Source: Phycisphaerales bacterium UBA7800
GTDB taxonomy: Bacteria > Planctomycetota > Phycisphaerae > Phycisphaerales > Phycisphaeraceae
NCBI GenBank assembly: GCA_002480565.1
Contig: DLCK01000069.1
Coordinates: forward strand, 1 to 14,479
Length of the DNA: 14,479 nucleotides
Direction: 5' to 3'
The notes beneath the pieces are model-generated. The model made no database searches. It saw only the letters and a program-made list of their open reading frames with translations, and had not been told where the DNA came from. How positions within the stretch are numbered: position 1 is the first letter of the stretch; each line of letters begins with the position of its first letter. Of this stretch, positions 6,344 to 14,437 are shown one piece after another. A program made the translations under genes and the position numbers.

Positions 6344-8140
6344 ATGAATAAAGCTCTATTTTTCATGTTGACACTTTCTCTGCTCTGGGGTGTAATCCCG
6401 CTGACACTTGACGCACAAGAGACAATGCAGATTCCTCAGGGGGGGGATCGACTGGTGACGCCGGCAACATTTCTGGGGTCCGATGCTCATGCATTTGGCG
6501 AAAAGTATGGGAAGGTGCAACTTGTCGATGTCAAAGACATGCCGTTCTCAAAAGTGATCCAAGTCACCACATCCGTTCAACCTGAGAAGTACTATCGCAT
6601 CGGCACCAAGTACAAAACACACGGTCAAATCAAACAAGGCGATTCACTGCTTTGTGTCTTCTATGCTCGCACGATTGCCGGTGGGCATAACGATACCGGC
6701 GGAGGTATTGTTTATATGAACCTCAACGTGTTGGGTAAAGGCATTGGCAAGTGTATCGTCGCTCCCAATGCACAATGGACACGATATTTCGCTCCGTTTA
6801 ATGCGCAAATAGACAGTGAAGAAAACCGCACAGCCATCGGCTTTTCCTTTGGAGCACAACTGCAAACCGTGCAGATTGCTGATATCCATCTCATCAACTA
6901 CGGACGTTCAATTGCTGTCGAAGACTTGCCGGTAACCAAAATCACATACCGTGGTCGAGAAGCAAATGCGCCATGGCGAGAAGAAGCGAAACAACGGATT
7001 GAAAAACACCGCATGGCAGCGATGAACATCCTCGTCAAAGATGCTTCAGGTCACCCCATCCCCAACGCACAGGTTGATGTGAACATGCAACGTCACGCAT
7101 TCTGGTTTGGTTGCACGCTCAACAAACTCTCGCTGTATGGCAATCAAGACTCTGCGAACCTCAAAGCCCATCACAAGCGTCTGTTTAACTTGGCACTTTG
7201 CGAAGGTTCACTGGTCTGGTCAGTCTGGGAGCAACCCAAAGTCCGCAAAGCAGCTGACGAACTGATGCAGTATTACAAGGACAACGGCTATTACATCCGG
7301 GCTCATGTGTTGGTGTGGGAACGTTTGAATGTCATGCCCAAGGACATGCGTGATCTGATTCAAAGGGGTGACAAGGATGCCATCCGCAAACGTGTCACGG
7401 ATCATATTCGCCAGATGATGCGTGCATACAAGGGTCTTGTCGATGAATGGGTGGTTGAAAATGAAGCGGTCGATAACAGCGCGTTACGTGATGTGTTGGG
7501 TAAGGAGTCCATTGCCCAGTGGTTTAAAATTGCCCGCCAGGAAGATCCCAATGCATTACTGATGTTCAATGAAAACCGCACCGAAGGACTCAAGCCCGAC
7601 AAGTCCGACCGGTTCCTGAAACTGGCCAGCATCATCCAGGAAAATGGCGGCCCGTTGGACACCTTGGGGATTCAGGGGCATACCGGCGAAGTCCCGATCC
7701 ACATGGATGAACTCAAAGCCAACTTCGATAAACTCGCGGCCTTTGGCAAACCACTGTCGATCACTGAATTTGATATTGACATGGCCGACGAACAACTCAA
7801 AGCCGACTACATGCGCGATTATATGACCATGGTCTTCAGTCATCCGGCGTTCTACAACTTCACCATCTGGAAGTGGTGGACAAGTAATCCTGCCCGAACC
7901 GTAGCGAGCATCTACAACACCGACTGGACCATTAAACCCAGTGGCAAAGTTTACGAAGACCTTGTCTTTAACAAGTGGTGGACCAACCAGACCGGCCAAA
8001 CCAGTCAGTCCGGTACGTATCAGCTGCGCGGATTCCTGGGCGATTATCAAATCACCGCCACGGCAAACGGCAAGACGCAGACCGTCACCGCTACCGTCAA
8101 ACGTGATGCTCAAAACAATATTGTCATCCAAATCCCATAA
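6344..8140 (+). CDS. Secreted divergent GH10 glycosidase with N-terminal carbohydrate-binding domain
   Basis: This 598-residue protein starts with a signal peptide (residues 1-25, likely cut after LDA). Residues about 30-190 look like a beta-sandwich carbohydrate-binding module of the CBM4/9 kind. After a linker (GREANAPWREEAKQRIEKHR) a GH10-like barrel covers about 226-545. The acid/base is E374 in VENEAVD and the nucleophile is E475 in ITEFDID; GIQGHTG and IWKWW also match the family. A C-terminal segment (560-598, GFLGDYQITATANGK) is a small beta add-on common in this subgroup. GH10 enzymes normally cut beta-1,4-xylan, but the substrate-binding ENxxKW segment is replaced by CEGSLVWSVWEQ and the usual LVWH is LVWE, so xylanase activity is doubtful. 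It lies 124 bases after the prepilin gene and may be co-transcribed with it. The protein is expected to act outside the cytoplasm. Confidence 0.87.
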   Translation: MNKALFFMLTLSLLWGVIPLTLDAQETMQIPQGGDRLVTPATFLGSDAHAFGEKYGKVQLVDVKDMPFSKVIQVTTSVQPEKYYRIGTKYKTHGQIKQGDSLLCVFYARTIAGGHNDTGGGIVYMNLNVLGKGIGKCIVAPNAQWTRYFAPFNAQIDSEENRTAIGFSFGAQLQTVQIADIHLINYGRSIAVEDLPVTKITYRGREANAPWREEAKQRIEKHRMAAMNILVKDASGHPIPNAQVDVNMQRHAFWFGCTLNKLSLYGNQDSANLKAHHKRLFNLALCEGSLVWSVWEQPKVRKAADELMQYYKDNGYYIRAHVLVWERLNVMPKDMRDLIQRGDKDAIRKRVTDHIRQMMRAYKGLVDEWVVENEAVDNSALRDVLGKESIAQWFKIARQEDPNALLMFNENRTEGLKPDKSDRFLKLASIIQENGGPLDTLGIQGHTGEVPIHMDELKANFDKLAAFGKPLSITEFDIDMADEQLKADYMRDYMTMVFSHPAFYNFTIWKWWTSNPARTVASIYNTDWTIKPSGKVYEDLVFNKWWTNQTGQTSQSGTYQLRGFLGDYQITATANGKTQTVTATVKRDAQNNIVIQIP

Positions 8141-8157
8141 AGCCGTTATGCATTATC

Positions 8158-8263
8158 ACCGCCAAGACGCCAAGGACGACAAGATTTACAAGGCAGAGAA
8201 TTTTCCTTTGTTTTTAAGGGTATTTCAGGAGTTGGAACTCTGCGGCCTTGGCGTCTGGGTGGT
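8158..8263. repeat. Dispersed palindromic repeat (CGCCAAG type)
   Basis: Arms at 8158-8177 and 8244-8263 are reverse complements at 17 of 20 positions; the left arm is ACCGCCAAGACGCCAAGGAC. A second, inner pair (GCAGAG / CTCTGC) lies at 8193-8198 and 8238-8243. The element fills most of the gap between the GH10-like and GH36-like genes. It belongs to a type of intergenic repeat seen in many bacterial genomes, in which short false open frames are often annotated. The structure could form a long hairpin in the transcript and weaken read-through into the next gene. Confidence 0.75.
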
Positions 8264-8291
8264 AAGTAAATTGAGTATTAAAAGTCCCCAA

Positions 8292-8307
8292 TAAGAATCG
8301 GTATCCA
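8292..8307. promoter_or_regulatory. Possible weak LacI-type operator before the GH36-like gene
   Basis: This 16-base site matches the palindrome at 5370-5385 at 11 positions, with the CG centre (8299-8300) and the right half (TCCA) kept. It lies 35 bases before the ATG at 8343. A match this good could also arise by chance. Confidence 0.25.
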
Positions 8308-8342
8308 TCATTTGGACACACGATCTGTTTAGTGAGTCACAC

Positions 8343-10706
8343 ATGAATGAACTTCATTGTCAATGTAATACGTCAGATATCCTTAAAATACAGGGTAAAA
8401 CGTGGCAGGTCACCGGACAGCTGCTGCCAGAAATGACTTTGGCGGACCCAACGGCGCGGACACTTGAGCAGCAGGAAACACTCGGCGGGATCAGAGGCAG
8501 ATCACACAGCCGACTCTCGAGCTATGGCCCGTGGCAGATCAACCGTGAAGTCTTTATCGCAGATGATGCAACCGTCGTGGCGATGCGCGTGCATCTACTC
8601 AACAGTTCTGATTCAGATCAGGTCCTGGATGACGTGAACCTTTTTGAGGTGACTGGGGAGGCTCACCTCAAAGGTGCAGGACAAGGAATGACTCACTGGC
8701 GAATCGTCCGCATGTCGCGTCAGAAAAATGATGTGCCCGGTAACTTCAAGCCAGGTGTCCAAGACATGGACATGGAACATGCACGAATTGATGGCGCGGA
8801 ACTCAAGGCAGGTCGAGGAGTCAGTGCCCAGGACCTGGCAAATCTCAAGGTGGACATGATGACCATCCGGGCGGACCCTGGTTTCTGGTTCAAGGATCGG
8901 CAGGACGCATCGGCCCAAGCCCTGTGTATGAGTATGCTGGGGCAGACCGAGCATTTGTCACATCTTGCATTGTCCACAGGTAACGATCAGCAGACATTTG
9001 AAAACCTCAAAGTCCTCTGCGAATTTGATGGCATCACCGTCCGCCCCGGGCAAACACGACGCACGCATTGGCTGATGATCTATGAGTCGGACAATGAAGA
9101 AGCGATCCGTCAGCGACAGGTTGACATGCTTGCGACAGAATTAAATGTCCATGAACCAACGCCTGCTCCTTCGTTTTTCTGCTCATGGTATTTCTATGGC
9201 ACGGACTTCACGCAGGCGGACCTTGATGAGAATCTCCTTGAGTTTAAACGCAGACCGCTACCCTTTGATGTCCTGCTTATCGACAACGGTTGGATGACCG
9301 ACTTTGGTGACTATCAAGCCAACCATCGCTTCCCGGATGGCATGGAGCATGCTGCACAAAAAATCACTGAAGCAAGTTATCGACCGGGCATCTGGACTTG
9401 CCCGTTTGTGGTCAGTCATGATTCGCCGATCCTCAAAAAATATCCCAATCTTCTAGCAAGGGATCAAGAAGGGCAATTGATGACGTTCCACTGTGAAAAC
9501 AGGTTGGAAAACGTGCTCGACCCCACCAGTCCCGATGCGGAACCCTACTTTGCGGAACTCTTTGGCAAGCTTCGATCATGGGGTTATATCACGCATAAAC
9601 TCGACTTTCTGCGCGCGATTATTGTCTCGCCGAGAATCCGTTTTGCAGACCCCACCATGACCCGCGCCCAAGCCTATCGCCGGGGTATGCAACTGGTCCG
9701 AAAGCACGCAGGTAAAGACGCCTACATCCTCGCATGCGGCGGACTCTTTGAAGGCACCGCAGGTCTGGTCGATGGCATCCGAATCGGCTCGGATACACGC
9801 GGGCATTGGCAAGATCCCAACGGCAAAACCGCGTACCATAAACTCGGGTATCTGGCACGCATCAAACAAAACATCTTCCGCAACCATACCAACCGACTCT
9901 GGCATACAGACCCCGATGCGATGCAATTGCGACGACGCAACGAACCGTTCCGTGGACATGATGAATATTTCCATCTCAGTGAAGGATCGTTTACTGATGA
10001 TGAAGCGATGACCTTGTTGGTAAACCAATATATTGGCGGTGGGGCGGTGACGATTTGCGAACGCATGGTCGAGTTGGATGATGATCGTTATGCGATGCTC
10101 CGACGGGTGATGCCACCTGCGACATCACCAGCGAAGGTCATTGACTTTGAATCACCACAGTGTCCAACGATGTTATGGACGCGCGTTGATCCTGAGATGA
10201 CGCGTCATGATCCGTGGTACACGTTGGCGGTCTTTAACTGGGCTAATCAGCCGGTCGAAAAATCGGTGAGGCTCTCAAATATCCCTGAAATTGCAGGGAA
10301 AAAGCAGATGGGTGTTATGGAGTTGGTTACGCAGAGCGTTCATGGTTTATGCGATGCGGATGATTCGATCACGTTGACGATCCCTGCACATGGCGTGCGC
10401 GTGTTACGCATTGCGCCCTGGCAAAAGCGTGACATCCCATTGCTGTTGGGGACCGACGGACACCTTAGCGGCGGGGCGGGGGAATTCGTGTCATTCCAAT
10501 TGACGGCTGATCGATGCAAGGGACAACTTTTGGATCGTTGGGTCTGGCCGTTGCGAATATGGGTGATGGTAGAGACGTCAGGGGGATTGGAGACTTTGAA
10601 TCTGTCACTTGATTCAGATGCTCGTGAGTTTGATTTTGATCTGTCCGAAAGACTCACCCGTGATTGCCAACAACAAGACCAACAGCCAAGCACACCAGTG
10701 CAATGA
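8343..10706 (+). CDS. Alpha-galactosidase-like glycosidase (GH36 / clan GH-D)
   Basis: This 787-residue protein has the three-part GH36 layout: an N-terminal beta-sandwich (to about 270), a catalytic barrel (about 275-590) and a C-terminal beta domain. The barrel shows LLIDNGW (311-317), the GDYQANHRFPDGM segment, GIWTCPF, the nucleophile D421 in HKLDFLRA and the acid/base D484 in RIGSDTRGHW. The family removes terminal alpha-galactose from oligosaccharides; relatives act on other alpha-galactosides or N-acetylgalactosaminides. No signal peptide is seen, so cytoplasmic action is expected. The start ATG 8343 lacks a good ribosome binding site (only AGTGAG nearby), but the next ATG would remove part of the fold. 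The last residues after about 770 are a polar, Gln-rich tail that overlaps the end of the convergent protease gene. It probably works with the GH38 enzyme on an imported glycan. Confidence 0.88.
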   Translation: MNELHCQCNTSDILKIQGKTWQVTGQLLPEMTLADPTARTLEQQETLGGIRGRSHSRLSSYGPWQINREVFIADDATVVAMRVHLLNSSDSDQVLDDVNLFEVTGEAHLKGAGQGMTHWRIVRMSRQKNDVPGNFKPGVQDMDMEHARIDGAELKAGRGVSAQDLANLKVDMMTIRADPGFWFKDRQDASAQALCMSMLGQTEHLSHLALSTGNDQQTFENLKVLCEFDGITVRPGQTRRTHWLMIYESDNEEAIRQRQVDMLATELNVHEPTPAPSFFCSWYFYGTDFTQADLDENLLEFKRRPLPFDVLLIDNGWMTDFGDYQANHRFPDGMEHAAQKITEASYRPGIWTCPFVVSHDSPILKKYPNLLARDQEGQLMTFHCENRLENVLDPTSPDAEPYFAELFGKLRSWGYITHKLDFLRAIIVSPRIRFADPTMTRAQAYRRGMQLVRKHAGKDAYILACGGLFEGTAGLVDGIRIGSDTRGHWQDPNGKTAYHKLGYLARIKQNIFRNHTNRLWHTDPDAMQLRRRNEPFRGHDEYFHLSEGSFTDDEAMTLLVNQYIGGGAVTICERMVELDDDRYAMLRRVMPPATSPAKVIDFESPQCPTMLWTRVDPEMTRHDPWYTLAVFNWANQPVEKSVRLSNIPEIAGKKQMGVMELVTQSVHGLCDADDSITLTIPAHGVRVLRIAPWQKRDIPLLLGTDGHLSGGAGEFVSFQLTADRCKGQLLDRWVWPLRIWVMVETSGGLETLNLSLDSDAREFDFDLSERLTRDCQQQDQQPSTPVQ

Positions 10707-11259
10707 TCAACACAAGCCGCGCGTGTGTCGGTTGAACACGTGCGTGCTTTGTGCGCGATAGTCCGACTTGTTGACTGACTCGGTGCCAGAGATACAAGCC
10801 ACTGGGAATGCAGAGGAGTCCGAAGCAGATCATGATCCAGATGGGCGTGCCATGGGTTTGCATGGTGCCTGCATCACCGATTTGATCGATCCAACCCAAG
10901 CCCAGGTACAGTCCGTTGGCCAGTAGACAGAAGCCTGTGAAGAACACTGCAATATAGCATGCGGGGCGATACAGCCATCGGGTAAGCGCGGTGATGATGA
11001 TTGGCAGAATCACGCCAAGTAACGGCCCGGCCCAGACGACAATTAACGGTGATGGATTAGGCAGGACATCCGTACGTGACAAAACCAGTGGATGCCAGAT
11101 GAGTTGGTTGACTTGCCCGCCTGTGACAAGTGCGCCAAGGATGTGCCCCAGTTCATGGATGAGCATCATCGCAAGCCAGTTGGCTATGCATAGTCCAATG
11201 AGCATCATCAGTTGATGCATTAATGAAGTTGGCCCCGGATTGGATGTGGGTTCGTTCAT
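10654..11259 (-). CDS. M50-type membrane metalloprotease-like protein
   Basis: This 201-residue membrane protein carries HELGH (H35-E36-H39) inside a first hydrophobic segment, the zinc site of site-2 proteases (M50), which cut substrates within the membrane. Further hydrophobic segments lie near 72-93, 100-121, 139-159 and 180-197. The usual third-ligand motif NPxPxLDG is absent; an Asp in IDQIGDAG (D129) preceded by ANGLYLG may replace it. Conserved-looking WHPLVLSRTDVLPNP follows the zinc site. The start codon comes four bases after the stop of the RegB-like kinase gene, so the two are probably translated together. A role in processing a membrane-bound signalling protein is plausible but not shown. 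Its 3' end overlaps the convergent GH36-like gene by 53 bases. Confidence 0.82.
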   Translation of the reverse strand: MNEPTSNPGPTSLMHQLMMLIGLCIANWLAMMLIHELGHILGALVTGGQVNQLIWHPLVLSRTDVLPNPSPLIVVWAGPLLGVILPIIITALTRWLYRPACYIAVFFTGFCLLANGLYLGLGWIDQIGDAGTMQTHGTPIWIMICFGLLCIPSGLYLWHRVSQQVGLSRTKHARVQPTHARLVLIIALVCLAVGLVVGNHG

Positions 11260-11263
11260 GATG

Positions 11264-12589
11264 TCAGTTTGGGTTCACATCAAATTGCAGGACCGCGATG
11301 GTGCCTTTGTCAGCAGCGGAGTGAAGGCTCAATTGGCCGTGAAGTTGTTCGGTCATCAGTCGGGCAAGGAAGAGTCCAAGGCCCATGCCTTGTTGGGGGG
11401 ACTTGGTGGTTCGGAAGGGTTCACCGAGGTGTTGGATTTGTTGTTCGTCGATACCGCAGCCCTGGTCTTGAATGATGAATTGGTATTGGCTGCCGGACTT
11501 CTGGAGGGTGAAGGTGACGGGGCTTGATGTGTCAGTTGAAGCGTCCAGTGCGTTATGCAGGAGGATGCTCAGGGCTTGGATGAGTGTGTGCTTGCGTGAT
11601 GTGATGCATCTGTTGCGCAGTCGATCATGGACAATGAGTTTGTCGCATTGGTCGGCACGTAATTCTGTTTTAATCTCATCAACGAGTTGGGCAGCGGTAA
11701 AGTCTGTGGGTTGTTCATCGGCATGCCGGACGGTGTCGGCATTCATACTGTCGAGAATTCGTCGACAGCGCTGGGCTTGCTGGGCGATGAGTGCCAGGTC
11801 TTCGACGAGGTGTTTAGATGGCGGGGCGTCGGGGTTTTGCGTGGCTTGATGTTGCAGTTCAGATGCTGCGAGCATGATCGTCCCCAGGGGTGATCCAAGC
11901 TCGTGTGCTGCGCCCGCTGCCAGTGCGGTTAATGCAGCCAGGCGATCGGTGCGATGTACGCGTTGGGTCATCATGGTGATCTGTTTTTCACGTGCACGAA
12001 GCGTTGTGCGAAGCCTGCCGACGAAATAGGTGATGACGACTGCCGACAAAGCCCATGCGATCCATGATCCGGCGCGGAGGACCCATGTGGGCAGCTCACT
12101 GCTTAGTAGGACGGTGTCGGTGACTAGGAACATCATCGCGTAACACAGCAGTGTCATGACCAAAACCGCCCAACTCCAGCCTGGTCTTGCGACGACTGCA
12201 GCCATAGCCACGTGGATCAGATAAAAGACACAAAATGGATTGCTCGCGCCCCCGGTGCATGCAAGGATGCCCGTGAGGAGAATGACATCGAGCATCAAGA
12301 CCAGTGGCACCAAGGCCTGGGGCGGGGACTTTGTGTTAAGCAGGTAACCCCAGAGCAGCAGGTTTGAACCCAATGCGCCACCCACCAATCCGCCTAAACT
12401 GACAAGCGGCAGTGGCAGTTGGAGAATCAGGTATCCAAGGGCAATCGCCAGGGCTTGGCCGATGACCGCCAGCCAGCGCAGGTGACAAAGCCATCGCAGG
12501 ACGATGAACATTTTGGACTGCGTATGCAGGCCATCGTATTGTTCAGCGACGTGATCGCTTAGGGGTTGGGTGAGAATGATACGTTGCAC
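11264..12589 (-). CDS. RegB/PrrB-like membrane sensor histidine kinase
   Basis: This 441-residue kinase has six hydrophobic segments between about 37 and 191, then a cytoplasmic kinase core. The loop after the third segment carries GGASNPF (113-119), the GGxxNPF motif through which RegB-type kinases sense the quinone pool. The phosphorylated His is H229 in AAHELGSPLG. C275 in RCRR lies between the H-box and N-box, where RegB has a redox-active cysteine. The ATPase domain shows N346 (HNALDAS), DQGCGI (375-380) and GMGLGLF (401-407). The start is GTG at 12589; there is no clear ribosome binding site, and an in-frame ATG at residue 27 is an alternative. In proteobacteria RegB controls respiration and carbon or nitrogen fixation genes through RegA; no RegA-like regulator is in the window. 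It follows the REC-PAS kinase gene by 55 bases. Confidence 0.9.
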   Translation of the reverse strand: MQRIILTQPLSDHVAEQYDGLHTQSKMFIVLRWLCHLRWLAVIGQALAIALGYLILQLPLPLVSLGGLVGGALGSNLLLWGYLLNTKSPPQALVPLVLMLDVILLTGILACTGGASNPFCVFYLIHVAMAAVVARPGWSWAVLVMTLLCYAMMFLVTDTVLLSSELPTWVLRAGSWIAWALSAVVITYFVGRLRTTLRAREKQITMMTQRVHRTDRLAALTALAAGAAHELGSPLGTIMLAASELQHQATQNPDAPPSKHLVEDLALIAQQAQRCRRILDSMNADTVRHADEQPTDFTAAQLVDEIKTELRADQCDKLIVHDRLRNRCITSRKHTLIQALSILLHNALDASTDTSSPVTFTLQKSGSQYQFIIQDQGCGIDEQQIQHLGEPFRTTKSPQQGMGLGLFLARLMTEQLHGQLSLHSAADKGTIAVLQFDVNPN

Positions 12590-12644
12590 GACTTGTCAGT
12601 TTACCGTTGATTGGCTGTTGTGACAGCAGTCTTTGATGCATCTG

Positions 12645-14300
12645 TTACAAGATATGTTTTTGATTCTGCTTCACTGTGTGCAACTTGGATGATATTTCAA
12701 TGTCATCTGGATGATAGGCAGGGAGCGTAAAGCTGAATATCGCTCCGCCATGAGGATGGTTCTTACCAACACATTGCCCGCCGTGTGATTCGATGATCGT
12801 CCGGCAAATGGCAAGGCCCATCCCCATGCCTTCGGATCGTGTGGAGACGAACATATCAAAGACGTGGTTGGTGTCCACATCGCCCAGGCCATGGCCTTGA
12901 TCGATGATGTCGACTTGAACCTGCTTGGCATCATTGATGTACATGTGCACCTTGATGGTGGATTTGTCATGTTGGATGGGTTTCATCGCATCGACGGCAT
13001 TACGGATGAGATTGATAAAGACCTGTTGAATTTGAATCACGTCGGCATGGACGAGTTGGCTTTTGAGGTCATTGATCACTTGCAGTTGAATGCCATGGTT
13101 TTTGATGACAGGATTGAGCAGTTCCATGACCTCTTTAAAAACATGACTCAGATGGGTGGGCTGGGTATGTGTACTGCGTTTTTGCACCAGGTCTCGGAGG
13201 CGTCGGAGAATCTGTCCAGCGCGCTCGGACTGTCTTGCTGCGGCTTCCATGGCTTGGAGAATGGCGGGGGGGACTTCGTCTAAACGTTCAAGTCGCTTGA
13301 CGCAGCCGCGCGTGTAATTGGCGATCGCTGCCAGCGGTTGATTGAGTTCATGGGCGATGCTTGAAGCCATTTCACCCATAATGTTCAAGCGTGCAACGTG
13401 GGCAAGTTCCGATTCACGTTGTCGGATGCGGTCCTGGGACATCTGGTGGTCAGCAATTTCCTGTGCCAGTCGCTTGTGGGTTTGATCCAACTGGTCACTG
13501 CTCAAAGCCACGCGTGAAAGCAGGTATCGCTCAGAGTAAATGGCGTCGGTAATATCATGTAACGCGGATTGAATTTCCTGAAGCTCATTGGCGTCATCAT
13601 AAATCGCACGATTGGTCCAGCGGAACCAAGACTCACGACTGGGCGGAATCTTCATCTTCACATCCATGGTGACCACGGAATTATGCTCAGAGAATTGTTC
13701 AATGAGCTGTGGCAGATCAAACGGTTGCGATGGCTGTATGAATTCAGTGATCTGTCGGCCTGAGAGTTGGATCGTCGAAAGGTCGTAGACATCCAGAAAC
13801 ACGCGGTTGGCAAACGTGATCGTCCCGTCAGGCAGATAACGAATCACCATGTCACTAAGGTCGTTGACAATGGTGGCAAATCGCATCTGCGAACGATCCA
13901 ATGCCAAGGCATCATATTGATGGACCGCGCGGTGAATGGTGCTACGCAGTACGTCGAGGCTTTCACTTTTATCCACATAGGCAAACACACCTTGGTTCAA
14001 TGCCTCCTTGGCCATTTCGAATGAACAGTGACCGGTGTACAAGATGATTTGAATATGTGGTGTGGATTGACGGACAGTTTGAATCAGCGGCAGGATTTGT
14101 TCACGGTCGTCATTGATATCCATGATCAGGATATTGTGCTTGGCGAATCGCAATTCATTAATGGCATCTTGAGGATCAGTGACCGCACTGGCTACGAAGC
14201 CCTGGCTTGTGAGCAGGTCGGCGATTTGATCTTGCGCCTCCATGTCCTGATCCATCACCAGAACATGTACGGGATTGGTGTTATGTGATAACTCGGACAT
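12645..14300 (-). CDS. REC-PAS-histidine kinase (FixL-like kinase core)
   Basis: This 551-residue soluble protein has an N-terminal receiver domain (about 11-125; acidic pocket D17/D19, phospho-Asp D61, T89, K111), a PAS sensor domain (about 136-252), a coiled-coil linker (about 255-300) and a kinase core. The phosphorylated His is H317 in IAHELNQPLAAI, the N-box is N434 in LIRNAVDAM, and the ATP lid shows DQGHGLG and GMGMGLA (491-497). The H-box and its upstream ARLNIMGEMASS resemble FixL-type kinases. No membrane segment is seen. With the receiver placed first, it may take phosphate from another kinase, possibly the RegB-like one, or its own output may be tuned by phosphorylation. No Shine-Dalgarno is visible before ATG 14300. 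It is the first visible gene of a three-gene operon. No heme- or flavin-binding residue can be assigned to the PAS domain by eye. Confidence 0.92.
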   Translation of the reverse strand: MSELSHNTNPVHVLVMDQDMEAQDQIADLLTSQGFVASAVTDPQDAINELRFAKHNILIMDINDDREQILPLIQTVRQSTPHIQIILYTGHCSFEMAKEALNQGVFAYVDKSESLDVLRSTIHRAVHQYDALALDRSQMRFATIVNDLSDMVIRYLPDGTITFANRVFLDVYDLSTIQLSGRQITEFIQPSQPFDLPQLIEQFSEHNSVVTMDVKMKIPPSRESWFRWTNRAIYDDANELQEIQSALHDITDAIYSERYLLSRVALSSDQLDQTHKRLAQEIADHQMSQDRIRQRESELAHVARLNIMGEMASSIAHELNQPLAAIANYTRGCVKRLERLDEVPPAILQAMEAAARQSERAGQILRRLRDLVQKRSTHTQPTHLSHVFKEVMELLNPVIKNHGIQLQVINDLKSQLVHADVIQIQQVFINLIRNAVDAMKPIQHDKSTIKVHMYINDAKQVQVDIIDQGHGLGDVDTNHVFDMFVSTRSEGMGMGLAICRTIIESHGGQCVGKNHPHGGAIFSFTLPAYHPDDIEISSKLHTVKQNQKHIL

Positions 14301-14333
14301 GGATTTCGTTTCTAACTTCGATTCACATACGCA

Positions 14334-14349
14334 CAGTGATATCTCACTG
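14334..14349. promoter_or_regulatory. Inverted repeat upstream of the kinase operon
   Basis: CAGTGA and TCACTG arms flank a four-base centre. On the - strand it lies four bases after a TTGACA (14358-14353), where a -35 to -10 spacer would be, though no good -10 follows at 17 bases. A regulator binding here could control the kinase operon. Confidence 0.4.
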
Positions 14350-14361
14350 GCCTGTCAACAT

Positions 14362-14410
14362 TTCAAACTCAACCGGATAAATGATCTTAACAGAATTTGA
14401 TGAGTTTGAA
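14362..14410. repeat. Perfect 10-bp inverted repeat, 29-base spacer
   Basis: TTCAAACTCA (14362-14371) is exactly complementary to TGAGTTTGAA (14401-14410). It lies in the region upstream of the kinase operon and could be a pair of binding half-sites or a hairpin. No known motif is recognised. Confidence 0.45.
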
Positions 14411-14437
14411 TGACCCTTTTTGACTTGAAGAACACTA

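Noticed and set aside
7941..8294. Open frame of 117 residues across the end of the GH10-like gene and the repeat
   Set aside because: It is a shadow of the GH10-like gene that continues into the palindromic repeat, a frequent source of false genes.
9576..10028. Opposite-strand open frame of 150 residues under the GH36-like gene
   Set aside because: It is antisense to the conserved catalytic barrel and has no recognisable protein features.
12614..12627. GCTGT-TGTG-ACAGC hairpin between the two kinase genes
   Set aside because: The stem has only five base pairs and no T-run on either strand; it could occur by chance.
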